A DNA stretch of 51,085 bases from Clostridia bacterium (lineage in GTDB: Bacteria; Bacillota; Clostridia; DUPQ01). The DNA lies in assembly GCA_016935835.1 (NCBI GenBank), contig JAFGQE010000009.1, positions 1-51,085 of the forward strand. The letters are read 5' to 3'. The position numbers and the translations under genes are program-made. Numbering within the stretch: the stretch's first letter is position 1; every line of letters begins with the position of its first letter. A model generated the notes under the pieces. It worked only from the letters and a program-made list of their open reading frames with translations. It was not told the DNA's origin and searched no databases. Positions 1 through 9,969 of the stretch are shown piece by piece.

Positions 1-1539
1 AGGGTAATAAAACCATGGTGCGCGGCGGACGGAAATCCGATTGCAGTCCAGGGGCAGGATTGGTATTACCACAAGCACCACAACAAGCTCCTTATGCATG
101 CGGCTATGAATTTATTCTTCGATGATAAAGATGCGGCGCGATTCGAGCGCAATTGCATTGATATAATGGTAAATAGGCAAAAAAGCACAGGGCGCGGCTG
201 TCTCCTTGAAAAAAATGGCGAGAGGCTGGATGTAACCCCTGGTCTTCAGAGCGCTTTTGAAAATGAATATGGCTCAATCAGAACGGTCATACTCTCTTAT
301 CTGCTTCATTTGCTGAGAGGACCCGGAGTCAATCCGGAAAACCAGGAAGCCCTGATGGAAAAGCTGGAGGGCAATCATATATATCCCTATGGAAAGGTTT
401 ATATCTACAGGACAAAAAATGCGTTTTCTTCATTTGCGGCAAGGTGCAGCATAATGGGACTTACATTGCCGGGCAAAGGAATATGGGACATAACGCCTGA
501 TTTTCAAAGTTATACCGGCATAATCAGGGAAAGCATTCCCGGGAACCCATATTTCAATAACAAGAAAATCAACTGGAACGATATCGGAATTGAACCGGTA
601 AGGGAAAGGACATCTCTTTATGACAAGGGATTTTCAATTATGACCGAGGTTCCGCGCGCCGGGGGTAAAATAATACAGTCTTCTTCATTTACGGCGCTGC
701 CTGACGGCAAGTCGGTATATATTGAGAAAATAAAAGCAATCCACAATGTTCTTCTTGCGTCATATGAAACTGGCAGGATAGGCATCGGTAATGAAAATTT
801 TGAATTCATTCCCAAAATGGCAAAAGGATTCAAGGATGTTTATTTCAACGGGATACCCGAGAGATTCCATGGCGGCTATGAAGGTGAGGATGTAGTCAGG
901 TCTTTCAGTGGAATTGACCGTGTAAATATTGATGACACAATGGGGTACTTGTTATTCGGAAGCTCCGGCGTCGAATACAGGAACATACATAAATATCCCA
1001 AATGGAAGGGACTTGAGGATATTCTGATATTAAATAAAAGGGATTCACATTCATTTAAGGAAAATGAAGAATCCGCTATATTTGCAACAGTATCAATTCC
1101 AAATGCAACAAGCGTTGAAACGGACGAGTGTATGACAAAAACAGCCGTAACATCGGAAGGTAATGCGCACATGGTTATCCGTACAACAGGATACAGGGTT
1201 ACGGTGAATTTTTCGGGCTCCGACGAAGTGATATCGGAGAATCCCGGTTTCAACGGCAGGACACTGCAGATATACCGTGGGATTACATCCGTTAATGGAC
1301 AGACCGCAATCTGTTCTTATAGGACCCCCGGGTTTGGATCTTTCATGGAGACAAGTGTTGCCTTCATCGACTTTAACCATCAGAAGGAGTGGAACCTTGA
1401 AATCATCTGTATGGCGGACGGGGTTTTCTGGATTGAAAATAAGTCCGCGGAAAAGGCAGGGTATGCACTGCATATAGAAAATAGAACAGTGGAGATAACC
1501 CAACCCGGGGGAGGTCTTAAGAAATTTGGGTTTGAATAA
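1..1539 (+). CDS. hypothetical protein, 5'-truncated by window start (possible carbohydrate-active/lyase-like protein)
   Basis: Frame is open from base 1 (RVIKPWCAADGNPIAVQGQDWYYHKHHNKLL...) to the TAA ending at 1539, so the ATG at 94 is probably internal. No family motif recognised with confidence. Confidence 0.6.
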   Translation, partial: RVIKPWCAADGNPIAVQGQDWYYHKHHNKLLMHAAMNLFFDDKDAARFERNCIDIMVNRQKSTGRGCLLEKNGERLDVTPGLQSAFENEYGSIRTVILSYLLHLLRGPGVNPENQEALMEKLEGNHIYPYGKVYIYRTKNAFSSFAARCSIMGLTLPGKGIWDITPDFQSYTGIIRESIPGNPYFNNKKINWNDIGIEPVRERTSLYDKGFSIMTEVPRAGGKIIQSSSFTALPDGKSVYIEKIKAIHNVLLASYETGRIGIGNENFEFIPKMAKGFKDVYFNGIPERFHGGYEGEDVVRSFSGIDRVNIDDTMGYLLFGSSGVEYRNIHKYPKWKGLEDILILNKRDSHSFKENEESAIFATVSIPNATSVETDECMTKTAVTSEGNAHMVIRTTGYRVTVNFSGSDEVISENPGFNGRTLQIYRGITSVNGQTAICSYRTPGFGSFMETSVAFIDFNHQKEWNLEIICMADGVFWIENKSAEKAGYALHIENRTVEITQPGGGLKKFGFE

Positions 1540-1559
1540 TATTGCCCAAAAAGTTTTTC

Positions 1560-1588
1560 TTGCATCATTGTCATTGAAATTGTATAAT
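1560..1588 (+). promoter_or_regulatory. sigma70-type promoter for the trpB-like gene (TTGCAT-17-TATAAT)
   Basis: TTGCAT at 1560-1565, 17 nt spacer, TATAAT at 1583-1588, ~80 nt upstream of the ATG at 1667. Confidence 0.6.
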
Positions 1589-1666
1589 GTCAGCAAGTTC
1601 AGCCGAGGCGGGGCCATGATCCCGATAAGACCGGATTTAGTATAGTTTAGAAGAGGAGAGATCAAG

Positions 1667-3037
1667 ATGAGTAAAAAAGTACCCTACAAAGTTTATTTGG
1701 AAGAAAACGAGCTGCCAAGGCAATGGTACAATATCCAGGCCGATTTGCCGAGCCCGGTGGATCCTTACCTGAATCCGCGGACGCAGGAGCTTGTCGGACC
1801 GGCGGACCTTACGCCTATTTTCCCTATGGGACTGATAATGCAGGAGGTTTCGCAGGAAAGGTACATCGACATACCCGAGGAAGTGTTGGAAAAGTACAGA
1901 TCCTTCAGGGCTACGCCGTTATGCAGGGCGTATGCGCTTGAGAAAAAGCTGGGGACGCCGGCAAAGATATACTACAAGTACGAAGGAGCCACGCCCTCGG
2001 GCAGCCATAAGCTCAACACAGCCATCCCCCAGGTTTATTACAATAAGATTGAAGGCATAAAAAGGCTCGCTACGGAGACAGGCGCAGGCCAGTGGGGTTC
2101 CGCCCTCGCCATAGCAACCCAGATGTTCGGGCTGGAGTGCAAGGTATACATGGTAAGGGTCAGCTATGACCAAAAGCCATACAGAAAGCACCTGATGGAG
2201 ACATTCGGGGCGACTATCGTCGCAAGTCCAAGCATGGATACCAATACCGGCCGGGCGATACTGGCAGAGCACCCCGATTCGCTGGGGAGCCTTGGAATCG
2301 CCATCAGTGAAGCGGTCGAGGATGCAGCCACGCATGATGATACGAACTATGCATTGGGAAGCGTGCTGAACCACGTTATATTGCACCAGACGATAATAGG
2401 CCAGGAGGCAATCAAGCAGTTTGAGAAGATAGACGAGTATCCGGACGTAGTGATAGGATGCTGCGGAGGCGGTTCGAATTACTCGGGCATCGCATTCCCG
2501 TTTGTAAAAGAGAGGCTTGACGGCAAGAAAAAAACAAGGTTCGTAGCGGTTGAACCAACCGCATGCCCCACGCTTACCAAAGGTAAATATACATACGACT
2601 TCGGGGATTCGGCAAAGTTTACGCCGCTGACGATGATGTACACCCTTGGCCACGATTTCATGCCTCCGGGGATACATGCGGGAGGGCTCAGGTATCACGG
2701 TGATTCCGCCCTTTTGAGCAAGCTGGTTAACCTGGGCATAATCGAAGCCAGGGCGGTTCATCAGACGGAGACCTTTGAAGCGGCCGTAACGTTCGCAAGG
2801 GCGGAGGGAATCCTCCCTGCCCCCGAATCGGCCCATGCCATAAGGGCGGCAATCGACGAAGCCCTCGAGTGCAAGGAGACGGGTGAAGAGAGAACGATAT
2901 TGTTCTGTCTCAGCGGCCATGGGCACTTCGACCTGTCGGCCTATGAAGCGTATAATTCCGGCAAGCTCACGGATGTGGATTATACCGATGAAATGCTCGC
3001 GGAAGGGTTCGCCTGCATACCCGAAATCAAAAAATAG
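1667..3037 (+). CDS. trpB2: TrpB-like pyridoxal-phosphate enzyme (TrpB2-type tryptophan synthase beta chain)
   Basis: 456 aa; [15 protein letters not shown] (PLP lysine region), [42 protein letters not shown]-terminal extension typical of TrpB2. Confidence 0.9.
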   Translation: MSKKVPYKVYLEENELPRQWYNIQADLPSPVDPYLNPRTQELVGPADLTPIFPMGLIMQEVSQERYIDIPEEVLEKYRSFRATPLCRAYALEKKLGTPAKIYYKYEGATPSGSHKLNTAIPQVYYNKIEGIKRLATETGAGQWGSALAIATQMFGLECKVYMVRVSYDQKPYRKHLMETFGATIVASPSMDTNTGRAILAEHPDSLGSLGIAISEAVEDAATHDDTNYALGSVLNHVILHQTIIGQEAIKQFEKIDEYPDVVIGCCGGGSNYSGIAFPFVKERLDGKKKTRFVAVEPTACPTLTKGKYTYDFGDSAKFTPLTMMYTLGHDFMPPGIHAGGLRYHGDSALLSKLVNLGIIEARAVHQTETFEAAVTFARAEGILPAPESAHAIRAAIDEALECKETGEERTILFCLSGHGHFDLSAYEAYNSGKLTDVDYTDEMLAEGFACIPEIKK

Positions 3038-3057
3038 ACTTTTCCCCCTTGATAAAG

Positions 3058-3092
3058 AAAAGGACTGCAATAACAGCGGTCCTTTTCCTTTT
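3058..3092 (+). terminator. Rho-independent-like terminator
   Basis: AAAAGGACTGC-AATAACA-GCGGTCCTTTTCCTTTT just after the trpB-like stop codon. Confidence 0.75.
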
Positions 3093-3315
3093 GTCCGGAT
3101 TATGAGGGGCGGCTTGTTAACAAAAACCCTTCTTCCTGCGGGAAATGCCCGGGAGCGGGACCGCAATATGTTAAAACCGCCTGTCAAGGGTATAAGTTAT
3201 AGGAAGGCGAACGGCGGGTTTCAAAGGACGGATGGATGAAATCAGGTTGGTTCTATGAATCGGAGCACAAAGATATCATATAATAAAAAAAGATAGATGC
3301 AAGGAGAATATTGCA

Positions 3316-5661
3316 ATGCTTAAACTGGTTGACATATCGAAGGATTACAAGACGGGGGACACCGTTACACATGCGCTGACCGATGTTAATCTTGAATTTC
3401 GGACAAATGAATTCGTTTCCATACTGGGACCGTCGGGATGCGGCAAGACGACGCTGCTCAATATAATAGGAGGCCTTGACAAATACCAAAAAGGCGACCT
3501 GCTGCTTGACGACAAGTCCACAAAGGGTTTCAGGGACAACGAATGGGATTCCTACAGGAATGCCACGATCGGGTTTGTTTTTCAAAACTACAACCTGATA
3601 ACCCATCTGTCGGTTTTGGACAATGTTGAGATAGCGTTGACCCTTTCAGGCGTAAGCGCTGCCGATAGAAGAATGCGGGCAAGGGAAGCCCTGATTGAGG
3701 TCGGACTTGAAGACCAGATTAAGAAAAGACCAAATCAGCTTTCGGGGGGACAGATGCAAAGGGTTGCCATCGCCAGGGCGCTCGTCAACCGGCCCAAGAT
3801 TCTTCTGGCTGATGAACCGACAGGGGCAATCGATTCGCACACAAGCATTGTGATACTGGATTTATTGAAGAAAATAAGCAAGGACCGGCTGGTGATAATG
3901 GTTACCCACAACACGGAACTTGCTCAGCAATACAGCGACAGGATAATCAGGCTCCTCGACGGCAGGATTGAGGAGGACAGCAGGACGTATGAAAAGCCCG
4001 ATGAGGTTGTTTTCAAGGAGAAGCTCAGGAATAAAAGGGTTTCAATGTCCTTTGCAACTGCGCTGAAATCAAGTTTCAAGAACCTGGTCAGCAAGAAGAC
4101 AAGAACCATAATAACGGCTGTCGCCGGAAGCATCGGGATCATTGGCATCGCGCTTGTGCTGGCCATTAGCAACGGGATGACGCTGTATGTTGATTCGATG
4201 CAGAGCGATACCCTGGCCGGATTTCCACTTACCGTCAATCCGACTGTAAGCACGACCAATGAAGTGCTGACTGCCCCGAGGGACAGAATGGAGGAAGCCC
4301 GTGGACAGGAAGGGTCTTCCGCGGATTTTCCGACCGCCGAATTGATATATCCGTACGACTCGCGGGCTGACGCCCGGATGCATGAGAATGTTATAACACA
4401 GGGGTATCTTGACTATATTGAAGGCATGGACAGCGACCTGTACAACTCAATTTCATATTCAAGGAAAGTTGCGGTCAACCTGATAGCCGTTACGGACAGC
4501 GGAGGATATGTGAAGGTTGGAACCGGTTCGTCATCGAGCCCGTTCTCAATGTTCAGTTCAAACGGATACTTCAATGAAATTCCAAACAGCCGGATATTCA
4601 TTGAATCGCAGTACGACCTGCTTGGAGATGCAAGCAGGTATCCTGAAAACTATGACGAGGCAGTTCTGATCGTGGACAGGCAGAACAGGCTTGACGTCAG
4701 TTTTCTGAATGAGTTCGGCATTGCGCTGACCGATGAATTCTCTTTCGATGATTTCATGGGAATGGAGCTAGTGGTTGCGGACAACAATGACTATTATAGG
4801 CAAATAGGGCAGGCTTTTGTCGCCGGTACGGATTACGAGGCGATGACCTCCGGTGAAAACGCCATAAAAATAAAGGTTGTGGGAATAATGAGGGTGAAGG
4901 AATCCGCTTCCAGCGAAATTCTGAACACCGGCATAGGGTACACAACCATGCTTACGGACAAAGTTCTTGAGAACGCCTCGGAATCCGACATAGTAAGCGC
5001 CCAAAAGGAAAACCCGGGAATCAATGTCCTGACAGGGCAGCCATTCAATGAGCTTGCGACATACAAGGGAATAATGCAAATAATCGGAGGCGACTCCACT
5101 CCTACGGGGATCCAGATATATCCGGTTTCCTTCGAAACAAAGGATGAAATAAAGGAGTATCTTGATTTATACAACGCGGATGCCGATGAATCTGAAAAAA
5201 TCATTTATACGGATCTGGCGGAAACGATTTCGGGCGCCATATCTTCACTGATAAGTACGATTACTGTCATACTTTCAGCCTTTGCCGCGATTTCACTTTT
5301 GGTATCTTCAATAATGATCGGAATCATAACATATGTCTCGGTTGTGGAGAGAACGAAGGAGATTGGGATATTGAGAAGCATAGGCGCGCGCAAAAAAGAT
5401 ATCAGCAGGGTGTTTATAGCGGAAACGATTATCATCGGGTTCACCGCGGGAGTAATGGGAATAATCGCTACGGGAGTGCTGATTCTGCCGATAAACAAAA
5501 TCATAGAGAGGCTTATAGACGTAGGCGGCTTCTCAAGCCTTCCCTTGCTAAAAGCAGCCGGCCTTATAGCGATCAGCATGGGACTTACATTCGTGGCAGG
5601 GCTGATACCAAGCAGAATCGCGGCGAACAAGGATCCGGTGGTTGCCCTTAGAACAGAATGA
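3316..5661 (+). CDS. ABC transporter, fused ATPase-permease (MacB/LolCDE-like, FtsX domain)
   Basis: Walker A GPSGCGKTTLLNIIGG, signature LSGGQMQRVAIARAL, Walker B ILLADEPTGAID; C-terminal FtsX-like transmembrane segments. Confidence 0.9.
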   Translation: MLKLVDISKDYKTGDTVTHALTDVNLEFRTNEFVSILGPSGCGKTTLLNIIGGLDKYQKGDLLLDDKSTKGFRDNEWDSYRNATIGFVFQNYNLITHLSVLDNVEIALTLSGVSAADRRMRAREALIEVGLEDQIKKRPNQLSGGQMQRVAIARALVNRPKILLADEPTGAIDSHTSIVILDLLKKISKDRLVIMVTHNTELAQQYSDRIIRLLDGRIEEDSRTYEKPDEVVFKEKLRNKRVSMSFATALKSSFKNLVSKKTRTIITAVAGSIGIIGIALVLAISNGMTLYVDSMQSDTLAGFPLTVNPTVSTTNEVLTAPRDRMEEARGQEGSSADFPTAELIYPYDSRADARMHENVITQGYLDYIEGMDSDLYNSISYSRKVAVNLIAVTDSGGYVKVGTGSSSSPFSMFSSNGYFNEIPNSRIFIESQYDLLGDASRYPENYDEAVLIVDRQNRLDVSFLNEFGIALTDEFSFDDFMGMELVVADNNDYYRQIGQAFVAGTDYEAMTSGENAIKIKVVGIMRVKESASSEILNTGIGYTTMLTDKVLENASESDIVSAQKENPGINVLTGQPFNELATYKGIMQIIGGDSTPTGIQIYPVSFETKDEIKEYLDLYNADADESEKIIYTDLAETISGAISSLISTITVILSAFAAISLLVSSIMIGIITYVSVVERTKEIGILRSIGARKKDISRVFIAETIIIGFTAGVMGIIATGVLILPINKIIERLIDVGGFSSLPLLKAAGLIAISMGLTFVAGLIPSRIAANKDPVVALRTE

Positions 5662-5782
5662 TTTTGGCGGTTATATAAAAAGCAGGGCCTCTTTTCGAAA
5701 AAGTCCCGATTAAACCAAAAGCAGGCCTGCAAAGGCAGAAACAAACAAATGTCCTGCAGAGGTTTAAAGCCGGGGCGCAAAG

Positions 5783-6343
5783 CTAGACGGCCTTTTTGAT
5801 TTCAAGGCCTTCCTCATACGGAACAAGAAGGTCGTTGTCATATTTTTCGAGCCACAGCCGTCCTGTTTCCTTGTTGAAGATAACAGGCATGCGGTCGTGG
5901 ATGTGAATCATGTCGCTGCAGGCTGGCGCGGTTATTATGACGGTTCTTCCGGACCGGTCGTATAATCCGGCCATATAAAAGGTCTGAAGATCAGCAGGTT
6001 TTATAAAATACTTCTGCCGGTCGTTCCATTCGAAGAAACCATTCGCGGGCAGAAGGCATCGTCCGGAATCAAGCAGGCCGCTGAACATTCTCTTTTCTCC
6101 GAGGCTTTCACTCCTTGCGTTTATAACGGCCCTTTTTGTTCCGGGAAGCTCAAACCCCCATTTGAACATGCCATAACCGATTTCACTTCCGGATGAATAA
6201 ACGGCGGGAACATCATCGGTGGGAAAGATTTCCTCCCGGCCGATAATGCCCGTGCCGACTTTATACTGCCTTGAGATTTCCTTCAGGATGGCCTTCATTT
6301 CCTGATATTCCTCGCTTGTGAATATTATGTATCTTCCGCACAT
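5783..6343 (-). CDS. SOS response-associated peptidase (HMCES/YedK/SRAP family)
   Basis: Starts MCGRY (catalytic Cys2), NARSES, CLLPANGFFEWN, HDRMPVIF: SRAP family hallmarks. Confidence 0.93.
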   Translation of the reverse strand: MCGRYIIFTSEEYQEMKAILKEISRQYKVGTGIIGREEIFPTDDVPAVYSSGSEIGYGMFKWGFELPGTKRAVINARSESLGEKRMFSGLLDSGRCLLPANGFFEWNDRQKYFIKPADLQTFYMAGLYDRSGRTVIITAPACSDMIHIHDRMPVIFNKETGRLWLEKYDNDLLVPYEEGLEIKKAV

Positions 6344-6344
6344 G

Positions 6345-7592
6345 TCACGCTCCGTTCAATATATTGGGTTTGATCTTTGGATAATCCTTGTGAGTCGTAA
6401 CGGCAACAGGCTTTGCTCCCGAATGAATCACCCTGGCCCTCTGAAGGCAGTCGTCGCCGAACTTGCTTCTTACGGCGTCGATGCATTTGTCAAGTTTTCG
6501 CTGGCGCAGCTCCTCATTTCCGTTCATATCCATCTGGATCGCGCCATCGGCGGTCAATCCAGAAAGCCTGACCGATACGGCCCTTGTCGGAACACCTTTC
6601 CACATCTCATTATACAGCAGCCTTGAAACATTATATATTTCCTTCGTGCTCTGCGTGGGAGAGGAGAGTTTTTGCTGATGCGAACCATGGGTGAAATCCT
6701 TTGTCCGGACGCCCACGGAGATTACGTAAGCGCGCATGCCCGCCGCCCGGAGTCTCTGCGAGGCCATTTCGCAAAGGGAAAGCAGGAACGGATATGCTTC
6801 CATGGGACTTTCCGCATCGGCGGGCATGGTCATTCCATTGCCAATGCCCTTCGGACGGTCTTCATATGGCCTGACGGGGGAATGGTCTATGCCGTTTGCG
6901 TTTGACCAGATCAAAAGCCCGAACAAATTGAAGTGCTTGCGCAAAAGGGCGGGGTCCTCCCGGGCGACATCGCCGATTGTGCGGTAGCCGAGGGAATACA
7001 GCTTTACGCAGGTGCGGAAGCCTATCATGAAAAGATTGTTTACCGGAAGCGGGAAATACTTTTCCAAAAGCTCGCCGTAATACAGTTCATGGGTCTTGTC
7101 GGGCTTTGAAAACCCCGAGGCCGTCTTGGCAAGCAGTTTGGAAGTGGAGACCCCGATATTCACGGTGAAACCAAGCTTTGAGGATATCTCTTCCCTCAGG
7201 CGGTCCGCAAAAGCCGCGGGAGTGTCCTTGAAGCATCCGGTGACATCGGCGAAGCACTCGTCGATGCTGTATCTTTCCACAAGCGGAGTATGTGTGGACA
7301 AAAGATGCACCAGCGCATCCGAACACTTCACGTAAAGATCGTAGTCAGGGGGGGTTATGTTGAGCGAAGGGCACATCCGGCAGGCCTCCATAAGGGACAT
7401 CCCGGTATTTATTCCAAACTTCTTCGCCGGGTATGAGCTCGCCAGCACAATGCCCCGGCGCTTCTCCCTGTCCCCGCCGATTACCGACGGAACCGACCTT
7501 AGGTCGATTTCCCCGCCCTTGGACACCCTGTAGGAAGCCTCCCATGACAAAAAGGCATTATTGCAATCAATGTGAAAAATGATTCTATCCAT
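6345..7592 (-). CDS. dinB: Y-family DNA polymerase (DinB/UmuC-like)
   Basis: MDRIIFHIDCNNAFLSWEA, YSIDECFADVTG, GVSTSKLLAKTASGFSKPD. The ORF track starts at 7661, but the ATG at 7592 follows GAGGTG and lies downstream of the promoter and SOS box. Confidence 0.9.
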   Translation of the reverse strand: MDRIIFHIDCNNAFLSWEASYRVSKGGEIDLRSVPSVIGGDREKRRGIVLASSYPAKKFGINTGMSLMEACRMCPSLNITPPDYDLYVKCSDALVHLLSTHTPLVERYSIDECFADVTGCFKDTPAAFADRLREEISSKLGFTVNIGVSTSKLLAKTASGFSKPDKTHELYYGELLEKYFPLPVNNLFMIGFRTCVKLYSLGYRTIGDVAREDPALLRKHFNLFGLLIWSNANGIDHSPVRPYEDRPKGIGNGMTMPADAESPMEAYPFLLSLCEMASQRLRAAGMRAYVISVGVRTKDFTHGSHQQKLSSPTQSTKEIYNVSRLLYNEMWKGVPTRAVSVRLSGLTADGAIQMDMNGNEELRQRKLDKCIDAVRSKFGDDCLQRARVIHSGAKPVAVTTHKDYPKIKPNILNGA

Positions 7593-7600
7593 ATGCACCT

Positions 7601-7614
7601 CGAACATATGTTCT
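7601..7614 (-). promoter_or_regulatory. LexA/DinR SOS box
   Basis: CGAACATATGTTCT contains the perfect palindrome GAACATATGTTC and matches the Gram-positive SOS box (CGAACnnnnGTTC). Confidence 0.85.
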
Positions 7615-7643
7615 ATTATATCATCTGCTTCAGGCGGATTCAA
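7615..7643 (-). promoter_or_regulatory. Promoter of the SOS operon (TTGAAT-17-TATAAT on the minus strand)
   Basis: Plus strand ATTATA (7615-7620) and ATTCAA (7638-7643) are the reverse complements of TATAAT and TTGAAT, 17 nt apart. Confidence 0.75.
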
Positions 7644-7654
7644 GGCACCCGGCA

Positions 7655-7689
7655 TTATCAAACAGTTGCCTTGGGCAACTGTTTGATAA
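7655..7689. repeat. Dispersed stem-loop repeat, copy 1 (perfect 16 bp arms, 3 nt loop)
   Basis: TTATCAAACAGTTGCC-TTG-GGCAACTGTTTGATAA. Confidence 0.85.
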
Positions 7690-7760
7690 CAAGGGTTGAT
7701 TTTTAAGCAAGGCCCGGGAGTCCGAAGTATAGTATAATTCTTTTATGGACGGGGGTTGCA

Positions 7761-8921
7761 ATGGAAAATATGTCGTCAAGGGAAAGGATGCTTGCGGTCA
7801 TCGGCGGTGAAAAGCCGGATTATGTTCCGTGCAGCATATATTTCAATAACGCACTGAGAATCGAAGGGTATGAACTGGGTACACCCGAGGGCAGGGTCAG
7901 ATGCCAGATGGACCTCGGAACCGAGCCGGTTGTCGATGTTCCTCTTCCGGCGCAAGGTATGCGTGCCGGTGTTTCGTCGAGGACATGGGTAAGCATGATC
8001 GAGGGAGAAAGGCACCCGGTATTGTTCAAGGAGTACTCCACGCCCGAAGGGAAACTCCGGCAGGGTGTTTATCTTACAAAGGACTGGCCGTTCGGCAACG
8101 ATATACCTTTTCCGGGAAACGATCATTGCGCCAGCAATAATTACGAGCCATTGCTCAAGACTTCCGATGATATCCATGCATTTGAATATCTTTGGGAAGA
8201 ACCCGGGGAGGATTGCATTGAAAGCGGTAAGAAAGCCGTGTCCGGGCTGCTTTGGCTTTCAAATAAATACTCGGTGCTGACAAGGGCGACCGTAGGGCAG
8301 GGTCTGGCCGTCGCGATGTTTTGCATGGGCGCGGAAAACATGGTGCTGTTTTCAATGGATTATCCGGAGGCATTCGCAAAAATCGCGGAACTTGAGCACA
8401 GGATGACGATGAAGAAAATTGAGATTGCCGATTATTACGGCATAGACCTGCTTAAGAAATTCGGGGGATATGAACAGACGAACTTCTTCTCGCCATCCGT
8501 TTTTATTGACATTGCGGCGCCTTTGGCCAAAAAGGAAATAATTGAAGCAAAAAGGCGTAAAAAGGCGATGTACTACCGCGTGGTCACCGGTATGAAGCCT
8601 TTGCTTGGGGAGATTGCGGACATCGGATTCGATTGCGTGGAAGGCTTTGAACCGGAACTAAGCGTCTGCACGAACAACGATATCAAGGCGGCCTTTTCAA
8701 AAAAATCAACGGTATGGACAGGGGTCAGCAGTCCCGTCCACCTGGGCGCCGACAGTGAGGAACCTGTAAGAAAAGCGGTCCGGGACGCAATGGAGACATT
8801 TGGAGACGAAGGATTCATACTGGGGGTTACGAACAGCATACGCCCGCACTGGCCGTGGGCGAATACGCTGGCGATGGTGGACGAATGGAAAAAGCTGACA
8901 GGACGAAAGCCGTATTGTTGA
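7761..8921 (+). CDS. Uroporphyrinogen decarboxylase (UroD/MtaA-like) family protein
   Basis: 386 aa; start MENMSSRERMLAVIGGEKPDYVPCSIYF is typical of UroD-like methyltransferase-associated proteins. Confidence 0.75.
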   Translation: MENMSSRERMLAVIGGEKPDYVPCSIYFNNALRIEGYELGTPEGRVRCQMDLGTEPVVDVPLPAQGMRAGVSSRTWVSMIEGERHPVLFKEYSTPEGKLRQGVYLTKDWPFGNDIPFPGNDHCASNNYEPLLKTSDDIHAFEYLWEEPGEDCIESGKKAVSGLLWLSNKYSVLTRATVGQGLAVAMFCMGAENMVLFSMDYPEAFAKIAELEHRMTMKKIEIADYYGIDLLKKFGGYEQTNFFSPSVFIDIAAPLAKKEIIEAKRRKKAMYYRVVTGMKPLLGEIADIGFDCVEGFEPELSVCTNNDIKAAFSKKSTVWTGVSSPVHLGADSEEPVRKAVRDAMETFGDEGFILGVTNSIRPHWPWANTLAMVDEWKKLTGRKPYC

Positions 8922-8946
8922 CAGCTATAATGCTATAATATATATT
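8918..8946 (+). promoter_or_regulatory. Promoter TTGACA-17-TATATT ahead of the ROK gene
   Basis: TTGACA 8918-8923 overlaps the upstream TGA stop; TATATT 8941-8946. Confidence 0.65.
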
Positions 8947-8970
8947 AATTTTGATTTTACGGAGGCAAAA

Positions 8971-9969
8971 ATGAATCTTGTTGGAATAGATATCGGCGGC
9001 ACGAAATGCGCAGTTGTACTTGGGTTGGCAGACAAAGACAACCCGGTTTCGGCGGAGCCCATGATTCTTGATAAAATAAAATTCACAACCGAAGGCGGCC
9101 CCGGTGCAATCATTGACAGATTATGCAGGGAGACTAAAGAAATAATATCAAGGCACGGGCTTTCGAAGGACGATATCGCATGCATAGGGATAAACTGCGG
9201 GGGGCCCATAGACAGCAGGAACGGAATAATACTTTCACCGCCGAATCTCATCGGGTGGGATGATATACACATAGTTGATATTTTTGAGAAAAGGCTGGGA
9301 ATAAGAAGCAAGCTTCAGAATGATGCGAATGCCGGCGCGCTTGCCGAATGGCTTTTCGGAGCCGGCCGCGGCTGCTCCAATGTGATGTTCATAACATTCG
9401 GCACCGGGTTCGGTGCAGGACTCATACTCGACGGGCGCCTTTACAGCGGGACAAACGACATGGCGGGCGAAGTGGGGCATGTCAGGCTTGCGGACCACGG
9501 GCCCGTAGGATTCGGCAAGGAGGGATCATGCGAAGGGTTCTGCAGCGGCGGAGGAATCGTCCAGCTCGCCCGGACCAAGGTCCTTGAGAGATTTCAGATG
9601 GGGGAAAAAGTTTCCTTTTGCAATGGAATCGAAGATATCGGGGGACTTACGGCAAAGATTGTCGGGGACGCCGCCGAAGCCGGCGATGAACTGGCGATGG
9701 AAATATATGCAATCAGCGGAAGATACCTGGGCAAGGCTCTTTCCATATTCATTGATATCCTCAACCCCGAGGTCATAGCGATAGGAAGCATTTTTGCAAG
9801 AAGCACGGGGTTGCTTTGGCCTCATGCCGAAAAAGTGATAAAAGAGGAAGCCCTGACACATGCGCAAAAAGTATGCAGGGTCGTTCCGGCCGGACTCGGG
9901 GAACGGATAGGGGATCTTGAGGCCCTTTCCATAGCGGCTTATGAGATGGCGAAAGGCGGTAAACAATGA
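8971..9969 (+). CDS. ROK family sugar kinase/regulator
   Basis: VGIDIGGTKCAVVLG, FGTGFGAGLILDGRLYSG, AGEVGHVRL and a Cys-rich CEGFCSGGGI segment. Confidence 0.9.
   Translation: MNLVGIDIGGTKCAVVLGLADKDNPVSAEPMILDKIKFTTEGGPGAIIDRLCRETKEIISRHGLSKDDIACIGINCGGPIDSRNGIILSPPNLIGWDDIHIVDIFEKRLGIRSKLQNDANAGALAEWLFGAGRGCSNVMFITFGTGFGAGLILDGRLYSGTNDMAGEVGHVRLADHGPVGFGKEGSCEGFCSGGGIVQLARTKVLERFQMGEKVSFCNGIEDIGGLTAKIVGDAAEAGDELAMEIYAISGRYLGKALSIFIDILNPEVIAIGSIFARSTGLLWPHAEKVIKEEALTHAQKVCRVVPAGLGERIGDLEALSIAAYEMAKGGKQ

Noticed and set aside
1633-1654. TTTAG-TATAG-TTTAG upstream of trpB as another copy of the operator
   Set aside because: It is a direct, not inverted, repeat and lies downstream of the promoter; probably chance.
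1919-3187. 422-aa minus-strand ORF antisense to trpB
   Set aside because: Complementary to a clearly conserved TrpB frame; low-complexity Arg/Cys-rich translation with no recognisable domains.
7655-7689. Reading the stem-loops at 7655 and 50059 as Rho-independent terminators
   Set aside because: No U-tract follows either hairpin in either orientation, and copy 1 lies between divergent genes where no terminator is expected.
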